Of a stretch of DNA of 21,221 bases, positions 12,954 to 21,221 are shown piece after piece. Source of the DNA: JBFXEO01 sp050180015 (GTDB lineage: Bacteria; Bacteroidota; Bacteroidia; Bacteroidales; Tenuifilaceae); contig JBFXEO010000022.1 of NCBI GenBank assembly GCA_050180015.1, forward strand, positions 1 to 21,221, written 5' to 3'. Each line of letters begins with the position of its first letter. Within the stretch, counting starts at the first letter, position 1. Under the pieces are notes generated by a model, which saw only the letters and a program-made list of their open reading frames with translations, searched no databases and had not been told where the DNA came from. Made by a program: the position numbers and the translations under genes.

Positions 12954-13851
12954 TGCCTACCACGTACCGGTACTGCTTGCCGAGAGCATAGCGGGTCTTA
13001 ACATTCGACCCAACGGAGTATATGTAGATATCACTTTTGGTGGGGGTGGCCATTCCCGCAAAATACTCGAAAAACTTAACCGTAATGGGCGGCTATTCGC
13101 ATTCGATCAGGACGAGGATGCCCTTAAAAACGCCATCGATGATAAGCGGTTTAAGCTAATCCGAAGCAATTTCAAGTATTTTAGAAATTTTCTGAGGTAC
13201 TACAACGTGCCGGCTGTCGATGGTATTTTGGTCGATTTGGGTGTTTCATCGTTCCATTTGGATAGCCCTGAACGCGGGTTCTCGTTCCGTTTCGAGGGTC
13301 CTTTGGATATGCGTATGAATCGCAGGGCATCGTTATCGGCAAAAAAGGTTGTTAATGAATATGATGCTGAGCAATTAACAGGAATATTGAAAAATTACGG
13401 CGAGCTGCCTGAAGCAAAAAAGTTTGCCGGCAAAATTTGCCGCGAGCGCGAGACAGGGGTAATTGAAACAGTGGAGGATTTGGCCGGGTTGCTAAAACCT
13501 ATTATCCCTGTCAAAATTCAGAATAAAACGCTGGCAAAGGTTTTTCAGGCAATCCGTATCGAGGTTAACCATGAGTTGGATGTGCTAAAATCGATGTTGA
13601 TAAATGCGCAGAAATGCTTGGTTCCTGACGGACGATTGGTAGTTATATCGTACCATTCGTTGGAGGACAGGTTGGTGAAAAACTACTTCAGGAATGGCAA
13701 CTTTGAGGGGGAGGATAATCCTGATTTCATGGGGAATAGGGTTGTGCCATTTGAGCAGGTGAACCGAAAAGTTATTGCTCCGTCCAGCAGTGAATTGGAT
13801 CAAAATAGCAGGGCACGCAGTGCCAAGTTGCGAATTGGTAGAAGAATATGA
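12946..13851 (+). CDS. rsmH: RsmH (MraW), 16S rRNA (cytosine-1402-N4)-methyltransferase
   Basis: RsmH transfers a methyl group from S-adenosylmethionine to N4 of C1402 in the 16S rRNA P site, tuning decoding. The 301 residues show the SAM-binding loop YVDITFGGGGHSRKIL (26-41), the acidic strand end FAFDQDEDA (51-59), DLGVSSFHLD (97-106) and the characteristic RGFSFRFEGPLDMRM (110-124). A C-terminal VISYHSLEDRLVKNYFR completes the family signature. The gene begins within the last codons of mraZ (8-nt overlap) and its stop overlaps the next start (ATGA, 4 nt), marking tight coupling in the dcw operon. All motifs are intact. Confidence 0.96.
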   Translation: MSNAYHVPVLLAESIAGLNIRPNGVYVDITFGGGGHSRKILEKLNRNGRLFAFDQDEDALKNAIDDKRFKLIRSNFKYFRNFLRYYNVPAVDGILVDLGVSSFHLDSPERGFSFRFEGPLDMRMNRRASLSAKKVVNEYDAEQLTGILKNYGELPEAKKFAGKICRERETGVIETVEDLAGLLKPIIPVKIQNKTLAKVFQAIRIEVNHELDVLKSMLINAQKCLVPDGRLVVISYHSLEDRLVKNYFRNGNFEGEDNPDFMGNRVVPFEQVNRKVIAPSSSELDQNSRARSAKLRIGRRI

Positions 13852-14222
13852 AGGAAAACAGAGAGCAGCCGGTTGAATTTATAGATGTTCCTTCCCCTGA
13901 AGTAAGGAGTAAGAAGGCTTTTAGGGTAAAGGACTTTTTGAGTGGAAATATTCTTACCCAGGAAAATATTTCGGCGCAGCTGCCGTATGTGTTTTTCCTG
14001 GTGGTTTTGGCCGTTTTTTATATCGCCAACCATTACCGTTACGATAGGCTATTGCGCGAAGAGCAAAAAACAAGAACTGAGCTGAAGAACTTACGGGCAG
14101 AATCCATTACCACCGCGGCACAGCTGATGTTTATCAGCAAGCAATCGGAAGTGGCAAAGTTGGTGGAAAGCAGGGGGCTGGGGCTTGAGGAGTCAATAAT
14201 TCCGCCTAAAAAGTTAAAGTAA
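13848..14222 (+). CDS. ftsL: FtsL-like cell division protein
   Basis: This 124-residue bitopic protein has a basic cytoplasmic N-terminus of about 44 residues, a single membrane segment (about 46-60, PYVFFLVVLAVFYIA) and a periplasmic coiled-coil-like helix (about 64-110, rich in Leu, Glu and Lys). FtsL bridges FtsQB-type partners to FtsW and FtsI to activate septal synthesis. Sequence conservation in this family is poor. The assignment therefore rests on topology and on the invariant position between rsmH and ftsI, where Bacteroidota encode an FtsL-like protein. It overlaps rsmH by 4 nt and precedes ftsI by 11 nt. Confidence 0.82.
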   Translation: MKENREQPVEFIDVPSPEVRSKKAFRVKDFLSGNILTQENISAQLPYVFFLVVLAVFYIANHYRYDRLLREEQKTRTELKNLRAESITTAAQLMFISKQSEVAKLVESRGLGLEESIIPPKKLK

Positions 14223-14233
14223 ATATTGTAGTA

Positions 14234-16360
14234 ATGTCAATAAAGAAGGATATACTAACCAGAATAGCAGTAGTTTATGTGATATTTGTACTGCTGGGGC
14301 TTGGTATTATTGCTAAAATTATTGACATTCAGTTTATCGAAGGATCAAAGTGGAGGGCTAAGGCTAAGGTTATAACCTACAAGGACATTATTGTTACCCC
14401 CAATAGGGGCGATATCTTTGCAACCGATGGACGTGTGCTGGCTACATCAGTTCCCTACTTTGATATCCGTATGGATTTGCAGGCAAACGGCCTGAACGAT
14501 TCTGTTTTCGATGCAAATATTGATTCCCTGGCAACCTGTTTATCCGGTTTCTTTAGGGATAGGTCGAAGTACAGCTACCGTTCGGAATTGATAAATGCCC
14601 GTAAAATTGCCAAAAACAGGCGGTTTTATCCTGTTGCCCCCCGTAAGGTGGACTACATAGAGCTTCAGGAGTTGAAGAAATTTCCGCTATTCCGCCTGGG
14701 TGAGAATAAGGGCGGGTTCATTCCGGTTCAAACCAATAAGCGAATATTACCCCATTCCACAATGGCAGCCCGAACAATAGGCACTGTTAATGATGGCGGT
14801 GTTGCCGTGGGAATTGAAGGTGCTTACGATTACGCGTTACGGGGGAAGGCCGGATTAATGGTTCATCAGCGGATTCCGGGAAACAGCTGGGTTGAGGTTA
14901 AAAGTATGGATCAGGTGGAACCGGAGGACGGTGCCGATGTGGTAACCACTATTGATGTTGCCCTGCAGGATGTGGCCGAGGCCGCGCTTCGTACCCATTT
15001 GGGTATGCACGGCGCCGAGCATGGATGCGCTATTTTGATGGAGGTGGCTACGGGCGATATTAAGGCAATTGCCAACCTGAAGCGAAACGATGATAATACG
15101 TATTCCGAGGTATTTAACTATGCCATTGGCGAAAGTACAGAACCCGGGTCAACCATGAAAATACCAAGCCTGATGGCTTTGCTTGAAGATGGCTATGTTA
15201 ATCTCGATGACTCAGTAAATACCGGCAACGGTAAGTATAAAATTTACGATAAACCAATTGTAGATTCCAAGGAAGGCGGCCATGGTAAAATTAGCGTTAA
15301 GGAAGTTTTTGAGGTTTCGTCAAATGTTGGTGTGGTAAAACTGGTAAGCCAGCATTATAAAGGGAAAGAGCGCGATTTTATTGACAGGCTGTACGCCATG
15401 AAGTTGAATCAACCTTTGCATATAGCCATTCCCGGCGAGGTAGATCCGGATATAAAATATCCCGGTGATAAGTATTGGTCGGGAATATCGCTGCCGATGA
15501 TGAGTATTGGCTACGAGATAAGGCTTACCCCACTTCAGATACTTACCTTTTATAACGCCATTGCAAACAATGGCAGAATGGTAAAACCCCGGTTGGTTAA
15601 GTCGCTCGTCAGGCATGGGCAGGTAGTTCAGTCCTTTGCTCCCGAGGTTATTGCATCAGCTATTTGCTCACGCCCTACGCTTCGTAGGGTAAAAGAAGTT
15701 CTTGAAGGTGTAGTGGAGAATGGAACTGCGCAGAACTTGAAAAATACACGGTATAAAATTGCCGGGAAAACCGGTACTGCCCAGGTTGCCAGGGGAAGGC
15801 TGGGCTATAAACATCAGGGTAGAATCAGCTACCAGGCTTCATTTGCGGGATATTTCCCTGCCGATGATCCCAAGTACTCCTGCATTGTGGTGGTGAATTC
15901 GCCGTCGAATAGCGTTTACTACGGGAACCTGGTTGCCGGGCCAATATTTAAGGAAATATCGGACAAGGTGTACGCTACAAGTCCCGAATGGTTTCGCGAG
16001 GTCGATGATGACGGTGATATGGCGGAAATACCCCAGTCCAAATCATCAGCCAGAAATTCACTGGTCGAGATTTTTGATGAGCTAGATATCCCTTTCGATG
16101 GTGCTGACAGGAAAATGGAGTGGGTTACCACCCGGCGCGATAGCAGTAAGGTTGATTTGCAAAAACTTTCGGTTTACAAGAATTTGGTTCCCAACGTGGT
16201 GGGCATGGGTTTAAAAGATGCCCTGTACCTGCTGGAGAACTCGGGGTTAAGGGTTAAATTTCAGGGTAGAGGATCTGTCCGTTCGCAATCCATTCAGGTG
16301 GGTTCGAGGGTAGTTCCCGGAAGTACCATTTTTTTGGAGATGAGCCTTGGCGAGAGTTAG
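14234..16360 (+). CDS. ftsI: FtsI-type penicillin-binding protein (PBP3-like transpeptidase) with a PASTA domain
   Basis: This class B penicillin-binding protein cross-links septal peptidoglycan in the periplasm, working with FtsW. The 708 residues contain an N-terminal membrane anchor (about 11-30), the dimerisation/pedestal region (RGDIFATDGRVLATS, 58-72), and the transpeptidase domain. The active-site Ser306 is in STMK, SSN is at 362-364 and KTGT at 512-515. A single PASTA repeat closes the protein (about 648-705, LVPNVVGMGLKDALYLLENSGLRV). A C-terminal PASTA is common in Bacteroidota FtsI but absent from the E. coli enzyme. The gene follows ftsL by 11 nt and precedes murE by 127 nt. All catalytic motifs are intact. 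Confidence 0.94.
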   Translation: MSIKKDILTRIAVVYVIFVLLGLGIIAKIIDIQFIEGSKWRAKAKVITYKDIIVTPNRGDIFATDGRVLATSVPYFDIRMDLQANGLNDSVFDANIDSLATCLSGFFRDRSKYSYRSELINARKIAKNRRFYPVAPRKVDYIELQELKKFPLFRLGENKGGFIPVQTNKRILPHSTMAARTIGTVNDGGVAVGIEGAYDYALRGKAGLMVHQRIPGNSWVEVKSMDQVEPEDGADVVTTIDVALQDVAEAALRTHLGMHGAEHGCAILMEVATGDIKAIANLKRNDDNTYSEVFNYAIGESTEPGSTMKIPSLMALLEDGYVNLDDSVNTGNGKYKIYDKPIVDSKEGGHGKISVKEVFEVSSNVGVVKLVSQHYKGKERDFIDRLYAMKLNQPLHIAIPGEVDPDIKYPGDKYWSGISLPMMSIGYEIRLTPLQILTFYNAIANNGRMVKPRLVKSLVRHGQVVQSFAPEVIASAICSRPTLRRVKEVLEGVVENGTAQNLKNTRYKIAGKTGTAQVARGRLGYKHQGRISYQASFAGYFPADDPKYSCIVVVNSPSNSVYYGNLVAGPIFKEISDKVYATSPEWFREVDDDGDMAEIPQSKSSARNSLVEIFDELDIPFDGADRKMEWVTTRRDSSKVDLQKLSVYKNLVPNVVGMGLKDALYLLENSGLRVKFQGRGSVRSQSIQVGSRVVPGSTIFLEMSLGES

Positions 16361-16426
16361 GTAAAAGTTGTTCGCTGATGGTAAAAACCGGAGAACGAGC
16401 CTTGAGTCAGTTTTTTAACCTTTAAG

Positions 16427-16457
16427 CCCGGCTAACCGCTGCCGGGTTACGGTAACC
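16427..16457 (+). repeat. Overlapping inverted repeats between ftsI and murE
   Basis: CCCGGC at 16427-16432 pairs with GCCGGG at 16441-16446 around an 8-nt loop. Overlapping its right arm by 2 nt is the 13-bp palindrome GGTTACGGTAACC at 16445-16457. Neither has a T-run, and murE starts 31 nt further on. They could affect RNA stability or bind a protein; no function can be assigned. Confidence 0.45.
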
Positions 16458-16487
16458 GGAATGAAAAATGGTTTTTAGAAAATATTT

Positions 16488-17948
16488 ATGTTGATAGCAC
16501 TAAGAGACATATTGCCAAAACCACTCAAGTTCGACGTTCTGGGAACGCTGGAAGTTGAGGTGGCTGGATTAACCTTCGATTCAAGAACGGTTAGCCGGGG
16601 ATTCTGCTTTTTTGCCGTCAGGGGTACCCAGGCCGATGGCCATCAGTTCATTGCAGCTGCCATTGGTAAGGGTGCATCGGTGATTGTTTGCGAGCAAATA
16701 CCCGCAGAAACATCACCCCAAACAACCTATATTAAAGTGCCCGACACATCCTTTGCGCTGGGTGTAATGGCATCGGCATTTTATGGGGACCCGTCGGAAA
16801 AGCTGAAATTGGTTGGAGTTACGGGTACCAACGGTAAAACTACGGCTGCAACGTTGCTGTACAAAATGGTTGGTTTGCTGGGCCATAAGGCAGGCCTGCT
16901 TTCTACTGTGGTTAACTGTGTTGGAAGTACGGAAATTCCGGCAACACATACCACGCCTGATCAAATTCAGTTAAACTCACTGCTGGCAAGGATGGTTGAT
17001 GAGGGCTGCGAGTTCTGCTTTATGGAGGTTAGCTCACATTCAGTGGTTCAAAACCGTATTGCAGGCCTGCAATTCAGCGGCGGAATTTTTTCTAACATTA
17101 CTCACGATCATTTGGATTACCATAAAACCTTCAGCGAGTACATCAAGGCAAAAAAAGGTTTTTTTGATATGCTTCCGGCAGGCGCCTTTGCGCTCACCAA
17201 TATCGATGATAAAAATGGGATGGTGATGGTACAAAATACCAGGGCCCGGGTGGTTACCTACTCGTTGCGCTCGATGGCCAATATGCGTTGCCGTATAGTG
17301 GAAAGCCATTTTGATGGTACCCTTTTGAATATTGACGGTGTTGAGGTTTGGACCCGTTTAATTGGCGAGTTCAACGCCTATAACCTGCTGGCTATTTATT
17401 CAACGCTAATCTTGCTGGGATTTAGTAAGGCCGATGTACTTACCGGGTTAAGCCAGGTAACGGCAGTTGCTGGTAGGTTTGAGTATGTCCAGTCCCCCGG
17501 AGGTATAGTGGCTGTGGTTGATTATGCCCACACACCCGATGCCCTGGTCAATGTAATCGAAACCATTGTAAAGATAAAGGGCGATGGCCAGCGATTGATA
17601 ACCGTGGTGGGGGCCGGGGGAAACCGTGATAAAGCTAAACGTCCGGTAATGGCCAGGGTTTCGGCAGAAATGAGCGATATGGTTATTCTTACTTCCGACA
17701 ATCCGCGATTTGAGGAACCGGAAGATATACTCAACGATATGAAGTCCGGGATTGATGTAATCTTTTCTAAAAAGGTGATTACCATAGTGGATAGGAAGGA
17801 GGCAATACGTACAGCTTGCTTGATGGCAAAAAAGGGCGATATAGTGTTGGTGGCTGGTAAAGGACACGAGAATTATCAGGAAGTAAAAGGTGTTAAACAC
17901 CATTTCGACGATAAGGAGGTTTTAGCAGAAATATTTAATACGTTGTAG
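16488..17948 (+). CDS. murE: MurE, UDP-MurNAc-tripeptide synthetase, meso-diaminopimelate-adding
   Basis: MurE is a cytoplasmic ATP-dependent ligase that adds the third amino acid to UDP-MurNAc-L-Ala-D-Glu. The 486 residues show the N-terminal UDP-binding part (GLTFDSRTVSRGFCFFAVRG, 27-46), the ATP loop GTNGKTT (113-119), THTTPD (153-158), MEVSSHS (179-185) and THDHLDYH (205-212). A KAKKGFF stretch near 220-226 supplies the lysine expected to be carbamylated. The amino-acid-selecting motif reads DNPR (404-407), and this Arg is the hallmark of meso-diaminopimelate specificity, as opposed to lysine. The cell wall is therefore probably of the DAP type. It is followed after 1 nt by mraY. Confidence 0.96.
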   Translation: MLIALRDILPKPLKFDVLGTLEVEVAGLTFDSRTVSRGFCFFAVRGTQADGHQFIAAAIGKGASVIVCEQIPAETSPQTTYIKVPDTSFALGVMASAFYGDPSEKLKLVGVTGTNGKTTAATLLYKMVGLLGHKAGLLSTVVNCVGSTEIPATHTTPDQIQLNSLLARMVDEGCEFCFMEVSSHSVVQNRIAGLQFSGGIFSNITHDHLDYHKTFSEYIKAKKGFFDMLPAGAFALTNIDDKNGMVMVQNTRARVVTYSLRSMANMRCRIVESHFDGTLLNIDGVEVWTRLIGEFNAYNLLAIYSTLILLGFSKADVLTGLSQVTAVAGRFEYVQSPGGIVAVVDYAHTPDALVNVIETIVKIKGDGQRLITVVGAGGNRDKAKRPVMARVSAEMSDMVILTSDNPRFEEPEDILNDMKSGIDVIFSKKVITIVDRKEAIRTACLMAKKGDIVLVAGKGHENYQEVKGVKHHFDDKEVLAEIFNTL

Positions 17949-17949
17949 T

Positions 17950-19203
17950 ATGCTTTACTATTTGGTACAATTCATACAGCAGCATTTCGATATTCCCGGT
18001 TCGGGGCTGTTTAGGTACATTTCGTTTCGGTCAGCAATGGCCTTTATCTTCTCGTTAATCTTTGCATTACTGGCTGGCAAGCGAATTATCCGATACCTAC
18101 AACGAAAACAAATAGGCGAGGAAATCCGGAACCTTGGGCTTGAGGGCCAAATGCAGAAAAAGGGGACTCCCACCATGGGCGGGATAATAATTCTTGCATC
18201 AACCCTGCTGCCTGTTTTGTTTTTTGCCGATTTGCTGAATGTTTACATCGTAATAATGATTTTTGCTACACTTTGGCTGGGAATTGTGGGTTTTGTCGAT
18301 GATTACATAAAAGTTTTCTTGAAGAATAAGGAGGGGTTACACGGTCGCTTTAAAATTCTGGGACAGGTTTCGCTCGGCCTTTTTGTAGGGTTAACCATGT
18401 GGATTAGCCCAAGCATAGTAGTCCGGCATCCAGCCCCAAAGGTTAAAGCCTCAGCGCAGATTGAAACCATTGTTTCTAGCGAATATTCCGATGCCAAACC
18501 GGTTAACGTTTCAAAGAGCGAGAAGACAACCAAAACAACTATCCCTTTTTTCAAAAATAATGAGTTTAACTACTCGTACCTGAACCCGTTCAAGGGCGAG
18601 TGGCGCGATACTATCACGTGGTTAATTTTTATAGCTGTAGTTATTCTGATTATTACGGCCGTATCTAATGGTGCCAACCTTACCGATGGGCTCGATGGTT
18701 TGGCCACTGGGGTTTCGGCCATAACGGCCGTAACCCTGGGTATTTTTGCATACCTCTCCGGAAATGTAATTTACGCCGAGTATCTTAATATCATGTATAT
18801 TCCGCATTCCGGGGAATTGGTGGTTTTTATGAGTGCATTTATTGGTGCCATGGTTGGCTTCCTTTGGTACAACAGCTACCCGGCTCAGGTTTTCATGGGC
18901 GATACGGGTAGCCTGACAATAGGCGGTATTATTGCAGTTTTTGCAATTATTGTTCGTAAGGAGCTTCTAATACCAATCCTCTGCGGAATTTTTTTTGTTG
19001 AGAATTTATCGGTGATTATGCAGGTCAGCTACTTTAAATATACAAAACGCAGGTACGGAGAGGGCCGTAGAATATTTTTGATGTCACCGCTGCATCATCA
19101 TTACCAGAAAAAAGGCTATCCAGAGCCCAAGATTGTAACGCGCTTTTGGATTGTGGCCATTTTACTGGCCGTTATCACGGTGGTTACTCTTAAAATTCGA
19201 TAA
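17950..19203 (+). CDS. mraY: MraY, phospho-MurNAc-pentapeptide transferase
   Basis: MraY is the inner-membrane enzyme that transfers phospho-MurNAc-pentapeptide from UDP to undecaprenyl phosphate, making lipid I. The multi-spanning 417-residue protein shows the family signatures: KKGTPTMGG (70-78), the Mg-binding pair in GFVDDYIK (Asp117, Asp118), NLTDGLDG (243-250), FMGDTGS (315-321) and PLHHHYQKKG (380-389). It is about 55 residues longer than the E. coli enzyme because of a hydrophilic insert at about 155-215 between two membrane helices. Such inserts are usual in Bacteroidota MraY and should not disturb the active site. It lies 1 nt after murE and 21 nt before murD. Confidence 0.96.
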   Translation: MLYYLVQFIQQHFDIPGSGLFRYISFRSAMAFIFSLIFALLAGKRIIRYLQRKQIGEEIRNLGLEGQMQKKGTPTMGGIIILASTLLPVLFFADLLNVYIVIMIFATLWLGIVGFVDDYIKVFLKNKEGLHGRFKILGQVSLGLFVGLTMWISPSIVVRHPAPKVKASAQIETIVSSEYSDAKPVNVSKSEKTTKTTIPFFKNNEFNYSYLNPFKGEWRDTITWLIFIAVVILIITAVSNGANLTDGLDGLATGVSAITAVTLGIFAYLSGNVIYAEYLNIMYIPHSGELVVFMSAFIGAMVGFLWYNSYPAQVFMGDTGSLTIGGIIAVFAIIVRKELLIPILCGIFFVENLSVIMQVSYFKYTKRRYGEGRRIFLMSPLHHHYQKKGYPEPKIVTRFWIVAILLAVITVVTLKIR

Positions 19204-19224
19204 TCAACATAAAAACAGCTGAAC

Positions 19225-20559
19225 ATGAAGCGAATTGTTATACTGGGAGGAGGTGAGAGCGGGGCAGGTGCGGCAATACTGGCCAAAAAGCAGGGCTACG
19301 ATGTTTTCCTGTCAGATTCTTCTACCATTAAACCTCGTTACCGCGAGTGGTTGGACAGGTATAATATCAGCTGGGAGGAAGGTAAGCATACCGAGGAGCT
19401 AATTCTTAGCACCGATGAGGTGATCAAAAGCCCCGGTATTCCCGATAAGGCCCCCTTGGTTGTGAAAATTCACGAGAAGGCTATTCCGGTGATTTCGGAG
19501 ATTGAGTTTGCGGGACGCTTTACCAACGCCCGTACTATTTGTATTACGGGGAGCAACGGAAAAACAACTACCACCTCGCTAATCTACCACATGATGCAGA
19601 AGGCAGGCTTAAATGTTGGATTGGCCGGTAATATTGGAAATAGCTTTGCGTACCAGGTTGCCGAAAATAGTTACGATTACTACGTGATTGAGCTGAGTAG
19701 TTTTCAGCTCGATGGCATTTTTGCGTTCAGGCCCGATATTGCAATTCTGTTGAATATCACTCCCGATCATCTGGATAGGTACGATTATAAAATGCAAAAC
19801 TACGTGGAGTCCAAATTTAGGATTACGCGTAACCTCTCGGAGGACGATTGTTTTATCTTTTGCTCCGACGATGCCGTAACCGTTGAGCAGCTTAAAAAGA
19901 TAGTGCTAAGGGCCCAGCAACTAATGTTTTCGCAAAAAACGAAGGATAACCAAACTTCATGGATCGAGAACGAACATTTATTTATCAACTATAACGACAG
20001 TGATTTTAGCATGTCAATCAACGAGCTGTCATTAAAAGGCAAACATAACATTTACAATTCTATGGCGGCGGGCATAGCCGGTCATGTGTTGAACATCCGC
20101 AAGGAAGTTATTCGCGAATCGCTTTCCGATTTTCAGGGAGTTGAGCATAGGCTTGAGCAGGTTTTAACAATCAGGGGCGTTTGTTATGTTAACGATTCCA
20201 AGGCTACTAACGTAAATTCAACATGGTATGCGCTTGAAAGTATGGACACACCCGTGGTTTGGATTGTTGGTGGAATTGACAAGGGTAACGATTACTCCGA
20301 GTTGATGGACTTGGTAAAAGCAAAGGTTAAGGCAATTATTTGTTTGGGTGTGGATAACGCTAAACTTCATAATGTTTTTGGTGATTTAATAGTTCCTATG
20401 GTTGATGCCCATTCCGCAGACGAGGCGGTTCAGCAAGCCTACAAACTTGCAAGCTCTGGCGATACGGTTTTGCTTTCACCGGCCTGTGCCAGCTTTGATT
20501 TATTCGAAAACTACGAGGACCGGGGGAGAAAGTTTAAGGCCGCGGTAAGGGAACTTTAG
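19225..20559 (+). CDS. murD: MurD, UDP-MurNAc-L-alanine:D-glutamate ligase
   Basis: MurD is a cytoplasmic ATP-dependent ligase that adds D-glutamate to UDP-MurNAc-L-Ala, the step before MurE. The 444 residues show an N-terminal Rossmann-like UDP-binding domain (IVILGGGESGAGAA, 4-17; KSPGIP, 68-73), the ATP loop GSNGKTTT (109-116), the YYVIELSSFQLDG strand, NITPDHLDRY and the C-terminal ligase domain (GVEHRLEQV, NDSKATN, WIVGG). Length and motifs are normal. It lies 21 nt after mraY; a 170-nt gap with inverted repeats separates it from ftsW. Confidence 0.96.
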   Translation: MKRIVILGGGESGAGAAILAKKQGYDVFLSDSSTIKPRYREWLDRYNISWEEGKHTEELILSTDEVIKSPGIPDKAPLVVKIHEKAIPVISEIEFAGRFTNARTICITGSNGKTTTTSLIYHMMQKAGLNVGLAGNIGNSFAYQVAENSYDYYVIELSSFQLDGIFAFRPDIAILLNITPDHLDRYDYKMQNYVESKFRITRNLSEDDCFIFCSDDAVTVEQLKKIVLRAQQLMFSQKTKDNQTSWIENEHLFINYNDSDFSMSINELSLKGKHNIYNSMAAGIAGHVLNIRKEVIRESLSDFQGVEHRLEQVLTIRGVCYVNDSKATNVNSTWYALESMDTPVVWIVGGIDKGNDYSELMDLVKAKVKAIICLGVDNAKLHNVFGDLIVPMVDAHSADEAVQQAYKLASSGDTVLLSPACASFDLFENYEDRGRKFKAAVREL

Positions 20560-20619
20560 TGTATGGTGTTTGTGCATAGTATTTAGTTCGTTGTTTATTG
20601 ATAGATAGTTGTTCGTGAG

Positions 20620-20647
20620 GGGGATATTGTCATCCCCGGCATGACAA
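20620..20647 (+). repeat. Two competing hairpins between murD and ftsW
   Basis: GGGGAT at 20620-20625 can pair with ATCCCC at 20632-20637 (6-nt loop). Alternatively TTGTCAT at 20627-20633 can pair with ATGACAA at 20641-20647 (7-nt loop). The two stems share 20632-20633 and each sits in the other's loop, so they exclude each other. There is no T-run after either. The layout could be a small switch, or the remnant of a dispersed palindromic repeat. Confidence 0.45.
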
Positions 20648-20729
20648 GGGATACATTAACCGTTAACGTCTCGCGTTTAACAAAATAAAATGCTATGGCC
20701 TGTTGGCTATGGTTATAAACTACAAAGGA

Positions 20730-21221
20730 ATGGCAACACTGTTTGGCCGATATTTTAAAGGAGATAAGGTGATATGGATACTGGTAGTTATCCTGTCGGC
20801 TGTTTCGTTGCTGGCTGTTTACAGCTCAACCGGATCGCTGGCGTATCGGTTCCATGGCGGTAATACTACTTACTTTCTGGTAAAGCAGCTTATATTCCTT
20901 GCGTTGGGATTGTCCATAGTTTTCATAACTCACCTGGTAAGTTACAAGGTTTACTATCCGCTTTCAGCTATCCTGATGGGTTTATCTATACCATTGCTGA
21001 TCATAACATTGATTTTTGGTGCGACTCTGAATCAGGCATCTCGTTGGTTGGAAATCCCGGGTCTCGGAATAACTTTTCAAACTTCCGATGTAGCTAAGCT
21101 GGCGTTGGTGATGTACGTGGCAAAAATACTATCGCAAAGCCAAAAAAATATTAAAGACCTGAAACAGGGATTTATACCGCTGGTTTTACCGGTTGGGTTG
21201 ATATGCCTGCTTATACTGCCG
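20730..21221 (+). CDS. ftsW: FtsW, septal peptidoglycan polymerase (5' part, runs off the window)
   Basis: The 164 codons present encode the N-terminal part of a SEDS-family membrane protein: FKGDKVIWILVVILSAVSLLAVYSSTG, several hydrophobic helices, and the conserved loop NQASRWLEIPGLGITFQTSDVAKLAL (about 101-126), which matches the GASRW-QPSE-AKLAL region of FtsW/RodA. FtsW polymerises lipid II at the septum together with FtsI. Position after murD in the dcw cluster favours FtsW over RodA. An in-frame ATG at 20709 would add seven residues; I prefer 20730 because the product then begins as in relatives, shortly before the FKGDKVIW motif, but this is uncertain. Confidence 0.9.
   Translation, partial: MATLFGRYFKGDKVIWILVVILSAVSLLAVYSSTGSLAYRFHGGNTTYFLVKQLIFLALGLSIVFITHLVSYKVYYPLSAILMGLSIPLLIITLIFGATLNQASRWLEIPGLGITFQTSDVAKLALVMYVAKILSQSQKNIKDLKQGFIPLVLPVGLICLLILP

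Noticed and set aside
17448..17903. 151-codon open frame on the minus strand
   Set aside because: It lies wholly inside murE, which has a complete set of family motifs on the plus strand; the minus-strand product shows no recognisable feature.

Overview
The window looks like chromosomal DNA from a Gram-negative member of the Bacteroidota, probably Bacteroidales-like. The signs are a TonB-dependent receptor with an N-terminal carboxypeptidase-regulatory-like domain, DUF5689 lipoproteins, the sigma-54 activator / LptE / TPR protein / SecG gene order, a MraY with a long insert, a FtsI with a C-terminal PASTA domain, and promoter-like TAnnTTTG (-7) elements. Genes for LPS synthesis and export (kdsB, lptE) imply an outer membrane. 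The DNPR motif in MurE implies meso-diaminopimelate peptidoglycan. All calls come from reading the sequence; no database search was possible.

Region 1 (1-2719, minus strand) is an envelope and secretion operon: a sigma-54-type activator without a receiver domain, lptE, a small TPR-like protein and the start of secG, all tightly spaced. The TPR-like gene carries an in-frame TAG exactly where its conserved C-terminus should continue. The next 24 codons still encode the expected sequence and end 10 nt before secG. A 471-bp gap follows, with two candidate divergent promoters and a GC-richer, structured island. It leads to kdsB on the plus strand (3107-3883).

Region 2 (4164-11161) is the accessory part. 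A secreted endonuclease/exonuclease/phosphatase (EEP) fold enzyme on the minus strand diverges, across 165 bp, from a plus-strand operon. That operon encodes a TonB-dependent outer-membrane receptor, a one-domain DUF5689 lipoprotein and a larger lipoprotein with two DUF5689 domains plus a choice-of-anchor-J-like domain. It ends in a strong intrinsic terminator. The layout fits a surface capture, cleavage and uptake system, possibly for nucleic acid or another phosphodiester. The substrate is inference.

Region 3 (11176-12135, minus) is an orphan membrane histidine kinase. A 353-bp gap separates it from the next cluster and holds an MraZ-type operator made of three 10-bp direct repeats, plus a perfect inverted repeat next to the mraZ start.

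Region 4 (12489 to the end, plus) is the division and cell wall (dcw) cluster: mraZ, rsmH, an ftsL-like gene, ftsI, murE, mraY, murD and the 5' part of ftsW. Most junctions overlap or are tight. Small gaps before murE and ftsW hold overlapping inverted repeats. Together these genes make lipid II precursors (MurE, MurD, MraY), polymerise and cross-link septal peptidoglycan (FtsW, FtsI) and support divisome assembly (FtsL), under probable MraZ autoregulation.
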